A DNA stretch of 64,000 nucleotides from Eutypa lata (taxonomy: Eukaryota > Ascomycota > Sordariomycetes > Xylariales > Diatrypaceae): the NCBI GenBank assembly GCA_022661535.1, contig JAKULF010000013.1, positions 558,001-622,000 of the forward strand, given 5' to 3'. Below the pieces are notes generated by a model, which did not search any database, was not told the origin of the DNA, and saw only the letters and a list, made by a program, of their open reading frames with translations. Made by a program: the position numbers and the translations under genes. The first letter of the stretch is position 1, and the number at the start of each line of letters is the position of its first letter. Positions 23,960-37,200 of the stretch are shown here, piece after piece.

Positions 23960-24766
23960 GTGGATGCAAGCGGAAACCCTCCCAGAGCGCCCGCGGAGAA
24001 ATCCGAGGACCAACGTCAACATCACTCTCAGCCGAAAATGCACTCTCACCCACCCAACCCTCTAGCTCCCCCCGAGTACAAAAAAGTTGAGGACTACGGC
24101 CTCACCCGCGAGCACCTGGTAGACGCGGGTTCGGACGTCATCCGGTCGTTTCTTCCCGCCCCTCGACCTCGAGATTAGCGGTCCGGCGTGGTCAGGCTAC
24201 CGGTGGGCCACCCGTCCAACTCGGGGAGCGCGTCCGTCATGATCAACCTCTACTCGTACTCGCCGTCGGCCAACGCGTACATCACCCAGTACATCTGGCT
24301 CACGAAGGGCGAGGCGGTGGCGGCCCCGCGGTACACCGAGATGCGGTGGCGGGACATGATCGTCGATAACATCGTGGCCAGCGGCGGGAGGCCGGAGGCT
24401 CTTCGGTGGCTGGGCGTCCATAACATCATCAACGACGGCGCGACGCAGAGCATCGAGAAGCTATTCGCACTGCATGACATGCAGACCGTCGATAGCGGAA
24501 TCGTGGTCCTGCGTCCCGGCGACCCTTCTTTCGAGGAATGCCGCGCCGCTAACCCGTTTCTTCGCGGACAGGGCCGGCTCCTGGAGCATAGCGCCGATCC
24601 CACGGGGGGCGCCTTCATCAAACAGGTTATACTCATTTCCGACGGTTTTTATCCCGGTGCGACTCACACATCTTCTCTTGGCGAGGAAGATCCACAGCTC
24701 CATATGATCACTGAGTTCGGTAGACCCGGTGCATCTGAGATTCAGGGATTCAGGGGAACATGCTAA
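23960..24766 (+). pseudogene. Frame-broken gene of an unrecognised fungal family
   Basis: One reading frame runs from 23960 to 24766 except for a TAG at 24176-24178. GC content and codon use are clearly coding-like and unlike the surrounding AT-rich DNA. Around the stop, the +1 frame from about 24162 to 24221 reads DLEISGPAWSGYRW, which looks far more protein-like than the main frame there. The original protein was therefore probably read through two compensating single-base indels, near the C run at 24156-24163 and near 24217-24228. The downstream part contains MINLYSYSPSANAYITQYIW, RYTEMRWRDMI and LRWLGVHNI. I do not recognise the family. It could be a genuine pseudogene or an intact gene carrying two base-call errors. 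An intron removing the stop would be implausibly short (~34 bp). Confidence 0.6.
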
Positions 24767-25232
24767 ACTGAAGCACCCCCGGACATGCTAGGGGGGAAAC
24801 TGTGTTATCTCAAACGAAGGAGCGACTGGGTGTAGGATTATCAAGCCAGCTAAGCTTTGATATATATACACATTGTTAGCATTGGTACAGAGCGCAATTT
24901 GGTTTCGCTTCTTCCTGTCTTGATTACACTATTGCCATAGAGAAAAGAATGCATACAGAAGCGAATTGAGTCTAGGAATCGACATATCACGGTATATTAC
25001 TAGGTATATCTGCGAAAATCCATATGCCTTATGTAACTACCCTACCAGCCCCAATCCACCATGCTATAGGGTTCATAAACACAACAATAAGCTAAGAGGG
25101 CCATGAATTGAAAAGTGAGTGAGATTTCATTCAGCTCATGTAGTTCAAGAAACTTGCTATAATTTAAGATATACTTTTTATCTCGAGTAGAAACTGGAGT
25201 GGCGATGTAAGAAAAGAACACTTCAACAACAA
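24767..25232. other. Intergenic region, 3' side of the siderophore synthetase
   Basis: AT-rich 466 bp between the broken gene and the stop codon of the NRPS. No gene was seen; it probably contains the NRPS 3' UTR. Confidence 0.55.
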
Positions 25233-28200
25233 TCACTCTGCTTCATCCAACGCATCAACGATATGCTGCACCAACTCCGTTGCCTGCGATTCTGAATAAG
25301 AAGCCGACGTGGAAAACACTCCAATATCCATCGATCTATCGCTAACTGCGACTTCAACGTCGACTGAGTTCTGTAGAGCGCGCACGTTAGAAAGATTTCA
25401 TACACAATAAGACCAAACGAGCAAGATGATGCAACTTACCACATAACAGTCTCTGACCTGGTTCCGAGATATCCAAGCCCCACCTGGACTAGAAAGACGA
25501 GAAAGCGAATCGTTATTGACCGTCACTGGCGATGAACCGGCAGGCACCTCCTCTACGGACACAACATTGCTCTTCGTCGAACCCTCTGGAAGGCTGAGGA
25601 AGTTAACGAATGTATCGATCTTCAACCCAGTCCACTGATGTATCTCCCATAGACCCGCTGTAGCGTTCTCGAAGGCACTGATAGCATAAAGATCTTCCTG
25701 GATTTCCGCTGCCAGTGTGTTAATTGTCTTCGAATCCGGCGATCTCACCCTTAGCGGCAGGATGCTAAGCGTAGGGAGCGGCGCTTCTTCTACCCCTGAG
25801 AAGCTGGTGCGGTTGGCCATGTAGACGCCGAAGACGACGTCGCCGGCTCTCCAAATGCTGATGACCTTTGCATACGCGGCGAAGAAGAGCGATTGCAGCG
25901 TCACCCCACGTGTAGAACTCGACCGTCTGAGCATACTGAGGTCCGGGAAGACATCTTTCTTGAGGACAGCTACTTGTTGAACAGCATCTCCTGAGCAGAG
26001 ATTGCCTAGGAAGTTCAGGGATGATACGCCTGCTAGATAAGATGACCAGAACATTTGTGCCTTATTTCTCACATCAGAAGAACTGTGGTCTGAGACGAAT
26101 TTGTACCAAGGGCCCAGGTTCACCGATGGAGGTGACGGAGAATTGGTGTTGCAAAGCTCGGTGAAGCGATCCATAATGATTGGCAAGCTAACGCCATCGT
26201 AGAGGGCATGGTGGATTCGGAGACATATGTGAGCCTCCCCTGACTTGGATCCCTCGACCACTACGGACACGAAGGGTGTAAATGTTGCCTTGAAACTCCA
26301 ACGGCCATGATCAACTCTCGTTAATGTTCGGGGCTCACTAACCGCGTTAGATTGAAGGATGATTTGAATAAAGGGGGTAGAGTCAGAGTCAGTGGCAACA
26401 AAGTGGGTCCTCAAGATAGGGAGTTCAATCATCAATGTTTCCCAAGCCTTTGAAACGGTCTCGGGGCTTATCTGACCGACAAGCTTATAGGTGAAGGTTG
26501 GAAAGAATATCAGGCCATTGGTGTTTTGCCATACGGTCAACATGTGCACCTGCATTGGTAGAGCAGGTAACGCTGTCTCAACCGTATTCGGATCAATTTT
26601 GGCATCATCCAGTAGAGATGAGAGGTCAATGTCCTTTAAGACCAGGTCGGCGTGATTCGCAGTCTCCTTAGGTTGCCCTTCTGTGCTGGGGATATGTTCT
26701 ACGAGTTGGCGAATCGAACGGGCTTTCAGTATATCCCGGACTGATATGCGCAAGCCCAAGTTGCGAAGCATGGAACTAGCCTTCATTGCACTAATCGAAT
26801 CGAGTCCCAAATGGTAGATGGTATCATTGGGATTGATAGAACCTTTGTCTACCCCGGACAATTGAGCCAAAACATCAACGATAGGGGACTCAACACCTGC
26901 CCATGCGTCGATTATGTCGTGTGACGTGTTAGGTGTGATGTTGTGATCAAATTGAGAGTCAATATCCAGAATAAATGAATCTGTGCCACATATCCTCACT
27001 TCGTCGGTATTTATATCAAACTCAACCACTTCAGTGTCTTGGTTGTGGCTGAAGTACCGCAAAACAGCCTCGAGATTGTCTAGAATCCGTTCAGCATCAT
27101 TGGCTGAGCCAAAGCGCTCATCGCAGGCAATACGCCATATCACAGATGAGTCTGTGAGTTCCATCTCAACGCAGATGGGGTATTCGACTGCGGATGACCC
27201 CTGGATAGACTCCATGATAGGCTTATCTTCACTTTGACCCTCGCCTCTGTTCTGCAGAATGAACAAAGTGTTGAACAGATTTTGGCCTTTAACATCTGCG
27301 AGTTTTTGAACCTGTCGCAAGGAAATATGCTGAAACTCGAGAACCTCCGACATTGTAGCTTGTAGTGAGCGTAGATATTTGGCAACGGTGCCATGAAGGA
27401 TGATGCGCATAGGAACCGTATTCATTGTCGGAAATAGTAGGTCTTGTGCCTCATCGGTATCTCTCCCTGACAAAACAACACCGAATGTGACATCTAGGGA
27501 ATTGCAGAGCGTTGCGAGCACAGCTGCCCAGCATCCTTGGCTTAGTACCTGCGGCGTGATACCAAATCTCTTACATAGAGCCCTGATATCTCTAGGAGTA
27601 GACTTCGACACTACTTCAGCTCGGTGTACTACCGAGTCACTTAGGTTCGAAATTTGTTTCTTGGGTTGTAAAATGGTCGGGTGGACATCATTCATAAAGT
27701 CAGCCCAGAAGTTGTGGGAAGTTTTTCCGAAACTGAATAGGAGGTGAGAAAGGTAAGGCTGGTAGTGCTGGCGTGCATAGTAATGACCATCATATGCAGC
27801 TCTGACATCTCGGTACATCATATCCAGCGACCATCCATCGTATAGCGCATGCGATATTGAGACTATGACATAGTGCGAAGTTGGAGTTGATGCGAAATTG
27901 ATTTGGAAGAGGTCTGAGCTGCCATTTGTCTTCCGTGCTTTCTCACGGGCCTGGTCGATGACTGGCTGGATGTCGTCGAGACTCTCAAGCCTTATTGTGG
28001 GGTCGAATTGCAGGCTGTCTTTCCTCACAAGCTGACAGAACGCTGTAGGAATCTCCGGATCGGCCACTTCTGCGAATGATGTCCTTAGGATAGGGGAATT
28101 GGCGTATACTGTGGCCCAGGCGTATTTCAAACGATCAAGATCTATTTCTGGAGGAACTTCTAGCACATCGTGATTGAAGTAAGTTTGGAAGCCGGATAAA

Positions 28201-31200
28201 ACCATATCTGTAACCATCGAGTCCTGTAAGGGTGTTGGGGGGAAAATAGCCTCTACATCATCAAGATACACCCCCTTTGCTCTCAAGTATGTCTCCAAGC
28301 TAGACGTAGATTTAGCAAGTTCCACATTCGCTGTGTTCAAACCAGTTTGAGTTTGATCCGTATCTAGTGATTTCAAGATGTCCTCAATTCTCGGCCTTCT
28401 CATCAATTCGCTAGTGGTGACCCGGACTCCGATATTGCCTAACCTGGAAGCCAGCTTGATGACATCGATGCTATCTAAGCCAAACTCGAAAATTGAAGTG
28501 CTTTCCGAAACTTCATCTTCAGCCAAGCCTGCTAGCTGTGCGATTTCTCGCCGGAGCTTCTTGGCTAGATCGCTCCATTCAAAGGTTGAGGTGCCTCCCT
28601 GAGCAGAGGATGAAACCAAATTGCCATATCTCTTGTCATGAAGTTCTGTCGACGAACTAGCCGCAGTTATCTCCACCCCTTTACTATTGGGAACCACAGT
28701 GTCGCTATCAGATGTAGCAATGGATTCAAGGGCCTGTTGAAACTGATTAAGGAGATCATTGAGTGCATCCTCGTCAGCAACCCCGGCTTGAGCGACAAGT
28801 GTGGCTCTCAAGCTCCCTTCTTTGGTTAGGACTACTTCGAGCGCTAGAGGGTAGTCAGCAATAGCAGACGACTTGATCGAGGACCACAAGTTAGCGCCTA
28901 GATCCTCAGAAGAATCCTCGCGATCGAACGCAAAGAGGTTATCGAATAGCTGTCGCCCGTGTGAGCACCACTTCTGGATGTCGCGAAGCGGTGTATGTAC
29001 GAAATCTAAGACGGAGGTGTTGTAATCGTGCACCTTGCGAACGAGAGATTGCCAGGTTGTCGCATCAGAAGGTTCGACTCGAAATGGCAGGGTGTTAAAC
29101 ATAGGACCAATGACGTTCTCAACGCCATCGAAGATGATAGACCTCCCAGAGAGAACTACTCCGATAGTAGGAGGTGTTGTGAAGTATTGCTGTAATACAG
29201 CAAGCCAAGATGCTTGAAGAACTGTCTGATATGTCACGCCAAGCGCGATGCGTCGCGTCTCCAAGTCATTAACCTTGACCTCCCGGGATATAGTTGTGTC
29301 AGAATTGGACGGCTCATTCGTAAGTTTCGGCATTGGTTGAAAGACGTGACTTTTGAATTGAGTCTCCCAGAACGGTCTAGATGAGCTGTGTGTAAGGATG
29401 GGACCGTAAGGCAAAACGTCGAGGAATGAGGGCTCATATGAGCTTGGTGTATCTTTATATTCATCCACGACCCTCTGAAGAATGAGGCCAAAGCTCTGTG
29501 CATCGTAAATGGCGTGGAATAACCGCAGTGCGAGGACATGTTCTTCAGGGCCTTGGATATATTCCAGCTCAATGGGAGAACGCAGCACGTCTTGGTTTGA
29601 CTCAACCCATATTTGGTGGCGGACTTCAATGTAGATTTCAATGGGCTCATCCATAACATGGGACTCGGTCCAAGGTAGGGGCTGTCCTTTCAATGCCACT
29701 TGGACGGACCCACTAGGCGTCTGGATGAATGAGGTCCTTAAGATCGGACAGGAGTCAACCACTCGTGCCCAGGCTTCTTTCAAATGAGTTTTTGAGACGG
29801 ATGGCTGTAGAGTAAAGAGAAATTGATTGAAGTAGGCTGATTCATCACCAGTGGTGCGTGTCCTAGTGAGCATCCCCTCCTGCAAAGGGGTGCACGGAGC
29901 AATATACTCAACATTGGCTTTAGGCACCCCCAACGTCCTACATACTAAACCAAGATACTTCCGATGGGTAGCGCGAATCGACTGTTTAACCTGGAGAACG
30001 CGCGACGCGGTGGTCGATGCCTTTTCTTGTTCTAAAACTTGAGCCATGCGGCTGATTTGCGGGTTCTTTAGAATAACCGAAGGAGTTGCGGAGGAAAAGC
30101 TAGCTTTAAGGAGACCCCTAGCCACTCTAATGACGGTGATCGAGTCGATACCAAGTTCGAAGATGGTGGATGAGGGTCGTATCGAGCCGATCTCGACACC
30201 CGTGATCGCAGAAACAATAGTAGATATTTGTCGTTCTCTGTCATTCAATTCTCTCCCTTCCCCTGTCGTACCGGAGGTTAGATTTCGTAGTTGTTCTTGT
30301 GACACTGTTGCGAAAAGTTGCTTGAGGCTATTCAAATTGGCCTTGTTGTTTGCTGACAGCGGAATGAAAGGGATAGAGAAGACATAAGTAGGGACCATGT
30401 ACCCCGGCAGACGACCTCTGCAGGCATCTTGGGCCGATTTAGTGATAGCAAGAGAAGCCTCATCGGAGAGGATATATAGATCCCTTGAGGGGCTAGTAGT
30501 TGTCGGAGCGACGAAGGAGATTAGGAGGTCTCTATCATGACCTCCATGTCGGGCAACCAACGTAGCAACATCGGCAACTTGAGACACTCCAGCTTTTATA
30601 GCGTGATTTATCTCTCCTATTTCAAGTCTCTGACCACGGAGCTTGACCTGATCATCAGCTCGGCCTAGGAAGTCGATGGATCCATCGTGGAGCACACGAA
30701 CTAGATCACCTGTGCGATAGACACGCTCACCGTATTCCTTCAAAGTTGGAAAACTCTTCTCAGTGAGCTGTGAACGGTTTAAGTATCCCTTCCCAACTAG
30801 CCTCCCAGATACGCATAACTCTCCGACGGCGCCTCTAAGGACAGGGGATTCGGTACCCGGCTGGAAGACGTATCCTCCCACATTGGGAAATAGGTACCCG
30901 ATGTTCGACGACCTGCCATTGGTTGGAACTCTTTGGAACATTGTTACACCAATCGTGGCCTCCGTCGGTCCATAGGCATTGTAGATGACTTCTTTCGGGC
31001 CCCAATTGTCCAAGACATCTTGACGGAGTTGCTCCCCACCAGTGATGAAAACACCCTTACACAGACTTGGTACCTCATCGGGATGGGTTAGCCTCGCAAG
31101 ACTAGGAGTGAGATCAATATGGGTGATTTCCAATTTGGAGATAGTTTTAATCAAGTCGCTGAGGATGAGGTCTCTAGGTGCTGAGACGACTGTGATGCCG

Positions 31201-34200
31201 ACGAACCATGACCAATACTGTTCCAAAACTGAGACATCAAAGTGGAATGAAGCAAATTGCAACCATCTTGATTGAGCATCCCAATGACCGGAGAACAGCT
31301 CCTTGAACGCCATCATCGCCTGTACAGTATTGTCATGACTAATGAGACATCCTTTCGGGGTACCCGTAGTGCCACTTGTGTAGAGACAGTAGCACGTGTC
31401 AGATGGTGAGATTTCATACGACGTATCAAAAAACGCCTCTATCATAGACGAAAGTGCGCTACTGCCGATCTCATGTATCGGCACAGGAGATGTGAACCCA
31501 ACATCGGAGCGTGAACCCTCTGCAACCAGCAAGCATGAAGCTTTGGAGTCGCCAAGAATGAACTCCTGTCGAGAAGATGGAGCAGACGGGTCGAGTGCCA
31601 AGAATGCACACCCAGCCTTCAAGATCCCGAGTATGGAGAAGTAGGCCTCTGGGCATTTATCGAAGCAAATAGCTACAATACTCTTAGGCGGCACATCACG
31701 GTAACGTAAGAGGTTTGCAACTTTATTTCCCATCTCGTCTAATTCTCTGTAGGTCCATCTCCGACAGCTGACGTTGTCATTGAGGTCGTCGACAAATTTC
31801 AACGCGAGTGCATCTGGTTGGTGCCGAGCAGTCTGCTCAACAAGCTGGTGCACCAGCTTAGCACTGGAATGGAGCTCTTGGTGGGCTGGGGGTAGAATGG
31901 AGCAGAGACCTGGCACCTCGCTAATGGCTGTATTCGCATTACCATTGGGGTGTGTGACTAGGTCGGTGAAGATGGCGTCAAGCTGCAGTAGGATTATGTT
32001 CGCTTGTTCGATTGGCAGTATGCTTGTGTCGAAAGTGAGATTTAACATGAGCTTGTCAGAGGTTTCTTCTATTTCTAGGGAGACCGAATAGTCAACGGAG
32101 GCAGCTTCATCTAGAATTGTCCATGGTAAGCTTTGGCTTTCTGTGTCGCCGACCTGGTATACAATGATAGTGTCAAATAGAGCCCCATCTGGACGGCCGA
32201 GCCATCGTTGTATATCCGGTAGAGGCGTATGTTCATGTCGTCGAATGGCGGCATTGTACTCTAACATGTAATTAAGGAGTTCTTGATTTGACTCGAGGTT
32301 CTGGGCGAGCACGGGTAAAGTCGATATCATTGGTAATACGGTGCGTCTTGATTCTTCGGTTGTTCTTCCGTCAAGTACAACACCAAATGTAACGGTTGTT
32401 TCTCCATGGTAAGCAGATAACAGACGAGTCCAAGCACCCTGGAGAGCAGCTTGAAGAGTTATGCCTGCTTCTGCAGCACTTTGACGGAGGGTTTTTGGAG
32501 ACATATGGCAGACACTCGTGACAGTCGAAAAGGTCTGTTGATCGATACGGAGAGGCGTGAGTGTTGGAAAGCTGTTAACAACCAGACTTTCAGTTTGACC
32601 CTTCCAAAAATTCTCTGATTCCTGTCGAGACTCAACAGGCTGGATGATTTGAGATAGACCTGTCTGAATTGAAGATCTCTCATCCACCTTTTCGCCGGCT
32701 ATCAGGTTGGATAAGTCATGAAGTAACTCGTGCAGTGAATAAGCATCATATAATGCATGGTGCATAGCCAAATGCATAGTGGATTGGCCATCTTCATGAT
32801 CTACCAAGACAGCCCGCCAAGGAGGTTGATGAAGCCCGTGCAGTACATCTTGAGCAGATTTAGTGCGCCATTGCCCGATACTGAACAGTACATCCCCATT
32901 CTTGGTAACCGGAATAGGGAGGACGTTAGCTGGGTAGATGACCATGGCAAAGGAACTGTCAGGGTGGTTGACAGGGACAAATCCAGTACGTAAGATTTGA
33001 TGATTGGCGATCAATTGACCCCATGATTGAAGCAGGTTGTCCGTGTCAAGGTCGGGACTTAAGATCCAACTTGAAAAGTTGAAGTAATGTTTTCCTTCGG
33101 ACATGAGAAACTGAGATAGCATTCCCTGCTGGACAGGAGAGCATGGTAGCACTGCCTCGAGCTCTGTCGGAAGTTCTGATATGGATCCTAGGTCTTGGGA
33201 CACTGCCAGCCCGAAACCTTCGAAATCATAACTTGAGATTTCTTCATCCTCCGTCTCGACTTTCATGCGGGATGCAATCCCTGCAAGTGTCGGATTTGTC
33301 ATAATATCTGGTGCAGATATCGCGTGGCCCTCTCGCCTCAGCAATGCAGACAGCTGTACTGCACCGATACTATCAAGACCGAAGCGATAAATTGGCATGT
33401 AACGTTCGATCCTCTCTTTCGGTATGTTGGCTAGCTTCGATATCATGGACTGTACTACGATTTCTTCTTTGCTCCAACTGATATCAATTTCTGACGGCGC
33501 CGGAGTGGTGATAGGGGTATCAGTGCCTGACGGTACTGGGGATATTCGGTTAATCTGGCTTTGCCACTCGGGGGGCACCTTTGATGGAGTTAAGAAGCGT
33601 GAAGATGGGCGATCAATGCATTCATCGAAAACGCGTTGAAATACATCTCGGATGAGTGTTAAAGTCTCATGAGAAAATATGGAACTGCTCTCTAATTAGC
33701 ACCAGATTGATTCCCGTTGAAGTAGGCTCTTGGAATATACTTACGAATTACGGTGAAGTTGCAATTTGAGAACATTGTCCGTTTTGGATGGAGTTAGTTC
33801 GCAAACAATTGGTACCTATGCCAATGTTAGTGTGAATAGGGGTTATAATAGGTCTAAATACTGACATCTATAGCGCCATGATCGCTCTTTAAAGTCCATA
33901 TCTCTTCATCTAAGGGCACTGACTCAGGCTGAAGAATAAGTAACGTGTCGAATAAATGCGAAGACATTTGAAGCTGGGACTGAATGCGACGAAGTCCTGT
34001 GAACTGATAGGGCAACATTTCGATATTTAATGATTGGAATTTCTTGGCGAGTTCTGAGGTGGACCTTGAGCTGTCCAGGTTCATCCGAACAGGCAAGGTG
34101 TTGAAGCATGGGGCGACGAGGGTATCGATATTATCAAGGGCTATGGATCGGCCACTAACGACATTGCCAAAACAGACATCATGATTACCTTGTAAGATCG

Positions 34201-37200
34201 ATATTGTAACTGCCCAAACTGCTTGGCAAAGTGACAAAAGCGAAACACTCATCTCTTTTAATTGGCCATCGATTACGTTGAGACTTCGGTTGCTAGCTTG
34301 TGTCGCTAATTCATGAGGCTCTGTATCTACCTGAGTGGCGGTTCTCTTAAGATGACGTGTTTTGAAACCCTGCAGTTGCTGGGCCCAAAACTCATCTACG
34401 TCTGGGGGTAAAGAGAGGCTCTCGCGGAGGAACGTCTCGAATCGTAGCGGAGCTGATAACTGCCCGCCGTGCGCCAATGTCTCGATCTCTGAAAACAAAT
34501 TTCGCATTGAAATCCCATCGTATACAGCATGGTGACAAACAAATGAAAGATACTCCGAGTGATCTGAACGAATGACTGCTAGTGAGACAGGGGGTACTCC
34601 TGAATCCACTATTGCAGCAAGCGATTTCAAGTGTCGGACAGCTCCGTCTTGAAGAGGAACATTGCTTGTTCCGAAGATATCACATATAGTCTGATGTTTC
34701 TCTAGAATAGCTTGCACTATTGGAAACTTAATATCGTCCGTTGTAACGAAACATGTGCGCAAGATCTCGTGGCGTTGGAACATGGTAGTCCAATACTCCA
34801 GGATGGTCTGAGAGGGAATGTGAATTTGGAAAATTATTTGGTTGAAGTAAGACGGCGACGATTCGGAAGATGAAGATGCAAGCATAGCTTCTTGCAATGG
34901 CGTACAAGGAAGTACAGTTCTCACAGTTTTTCCTTCAGCGATGAAGCGTTTCTGAACTGCCTGCACAAGATTCAGGGGGATTAAGTCTTCCTCCCTCGGT
35001 GGTCTGCGATGATCTGTGGTATTGACTTTGGCAGTGATAGCTGCTGCAAGGCGCCCAACGCTAGGATTTTGGATAACTAAAGATAGCGGAACTCGCGTGT
35101 CGAATCTTTTCTGTAACTCGCGCGAAAGAGGCATTGCTGAGATTGAATCTATGCCCAGTGCAGCAAATGGAACCCACCTGGTAATTGTTCCCTGGTCCAC
35201 ACGCAACGCGCCGACGAGAGCTTCCACAATCATCTCTTCGGCTTCTGTCCACTCTTGTTCCATGTGATCTTGGCTATATATCGAACTGCATGAACTAATG
35301 TATCCATCTACCAGTTCAGCAACTGAGGTACGTAGACAACCATGGTCCACCTTTCCGGAGGACGTCAATGGCAGTGTGGACACGGGGAAAATAAAGGAAG
35401 GCACCATGTAATCAGGCAACGCGTCTTGCAATGCCTGCCGTATCGTTAAACTCTGATGGTTGATTTCGTCTGTGAGATTTAGGAACCGGAACTGCTTATA
35501 GGCGTGGTCGGTAGAGACGTAAAAGAGGGCTAGTTGTTGGACGTTAGAGTTTCTTAAGGTGATGAGCATGCTCGTGCAAGTTCGAACAAGGCTAGTGCTG
35601 AGAACGATTGATTGGATCTCTTGTAGTTCAATTCTGAGACCTCGTAGTTTTACCTGTGTGTCTATTCTCCCTAGTATTATCAGGGATCCGTCTGGAAGCA
35701 TGCGGCCAAGGTCACCAGAGCGGTATAAACGACCGTATTCAGGATGGTAAAAGAATTTCTCTGCTGTCATCTCGGGAAGCTTTAGATATCCAGCAGCCAC
35801 TTGGTCACCACCGAAACATAACTCCCCTACACATCCGAGGGGAACGAGGTCTGATGTTTCAGGATGGCAGACGAAGGTTGAGGTGTTCTCAAAGGACCAG
35901 CCAAGAAACTGGGATGAATCACCAGGCGCAACCTTTCTCACGGTACAAATGTTTGTTGTTTCCGAGGGACCATATCCTGAGGATGTTAATTAACGGTTAA
36001 ATTCGAAGAGGGTGTGAACTTACCTTGGTAGAGCCAGTCTGCCCACTTCTCGATCACCTCATCTGTCATAGGTTCACCGGATGTCACAAGGAATTTGACA
36101 TTTGGAACATTGCGTGGATCTAACAAGGAGGCAACCGTGACGGTCATGCTGAGATGGGTAACTCCAAGCATCCGGACAGCCTTTTCTAGATCTTCGAAAA
36201 GAGTATCATTTGTTGCCGCACACAGACACATTCCAGTCCCCCAAGCAAAGAAAATTTCGAAGACAGACACGTCGAACGCTTGAGAACATGCTTGCAGCAT
36301 TCTTGCGGAAGGATCATGAGGATATATGCGGGATAGCACCTCGATGTTGCTTAAAATGTTTCTGTTGGTCACCGAAACGCCTTTGGGACTTCCTGTGGTT
36401 CCACTCGTGTATATGACGTAGGCAAGCTGTGTAGGATCCCCTCGAATCCCTAGATTAGTGTCAAGACAGTTAGACAGCGATGCATCTTCGAGGTTCACGA
36501 CTTTGCAGGGAAATGTGGTGGACAATAGGTATGAGCTATTGTTGACGAGACATAAGCCTGGAGATGCCTGCTGCAAAATTAGGTTAATCCTGTTGATAGG
36601 GGTGCTTGGTAGAATCGGGAGGTACCCGCAGCCCGCTTTGAGTATGCCCAAGATGCCGCAATACAAGAGAACGGATTTCTCCATGATTATTGCGATGACT
36701 TCTCCTGGAGCAGTATTATGGTTCTGGATATGTCTTGCAATCTGATTTGCCCGTGAGTTCAATTCGCGATATGTAAGAGTCTCACGTTCCGAGGAGGATG
36801 CGTTGATGGATTGAGCGAAGGTCAACGCCTCATGGCTAGGGTAGAGTAGTGCGGTCTCCTCAACACGATCAGACAGGCTTGGATGAATATCCATGCACAA
36901 GGGCTGTTCGTTATATAGGGAAAGACTCTCGGTCGGGAAGCATTTCGCGATAGCGTCAAGGGGTCCATCGAGATGTTGTACGAAAAACGTCACCAACGTA
37001 TCAAGATGCCGCGCGAAAGCTTGAATCTGGTCATGTGAATAGATATCTGAATGCCACGTCATTTGGCATGAGTAATGGTCTTCGAGCGGTAGGATTTCAA
37101 CTAGAAGACTGGATTCTACAGCATCTTTGTGCCAGACCTCCCGGATGCCGCTGGGGCCTTGCCTGCGACTAAGAAGCGACTCTTGGTAAACGAAAAGAAC

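Noticed and set aside
24145..24178. Possible intron (GTCGTT...TTAG) removing the TAG of the broken gene
   Set aside because: It would be only about 34 bp, below the size of any other intron here (the shortest modelled is 47 bp), and would delete a protein-like +1-frame segment.
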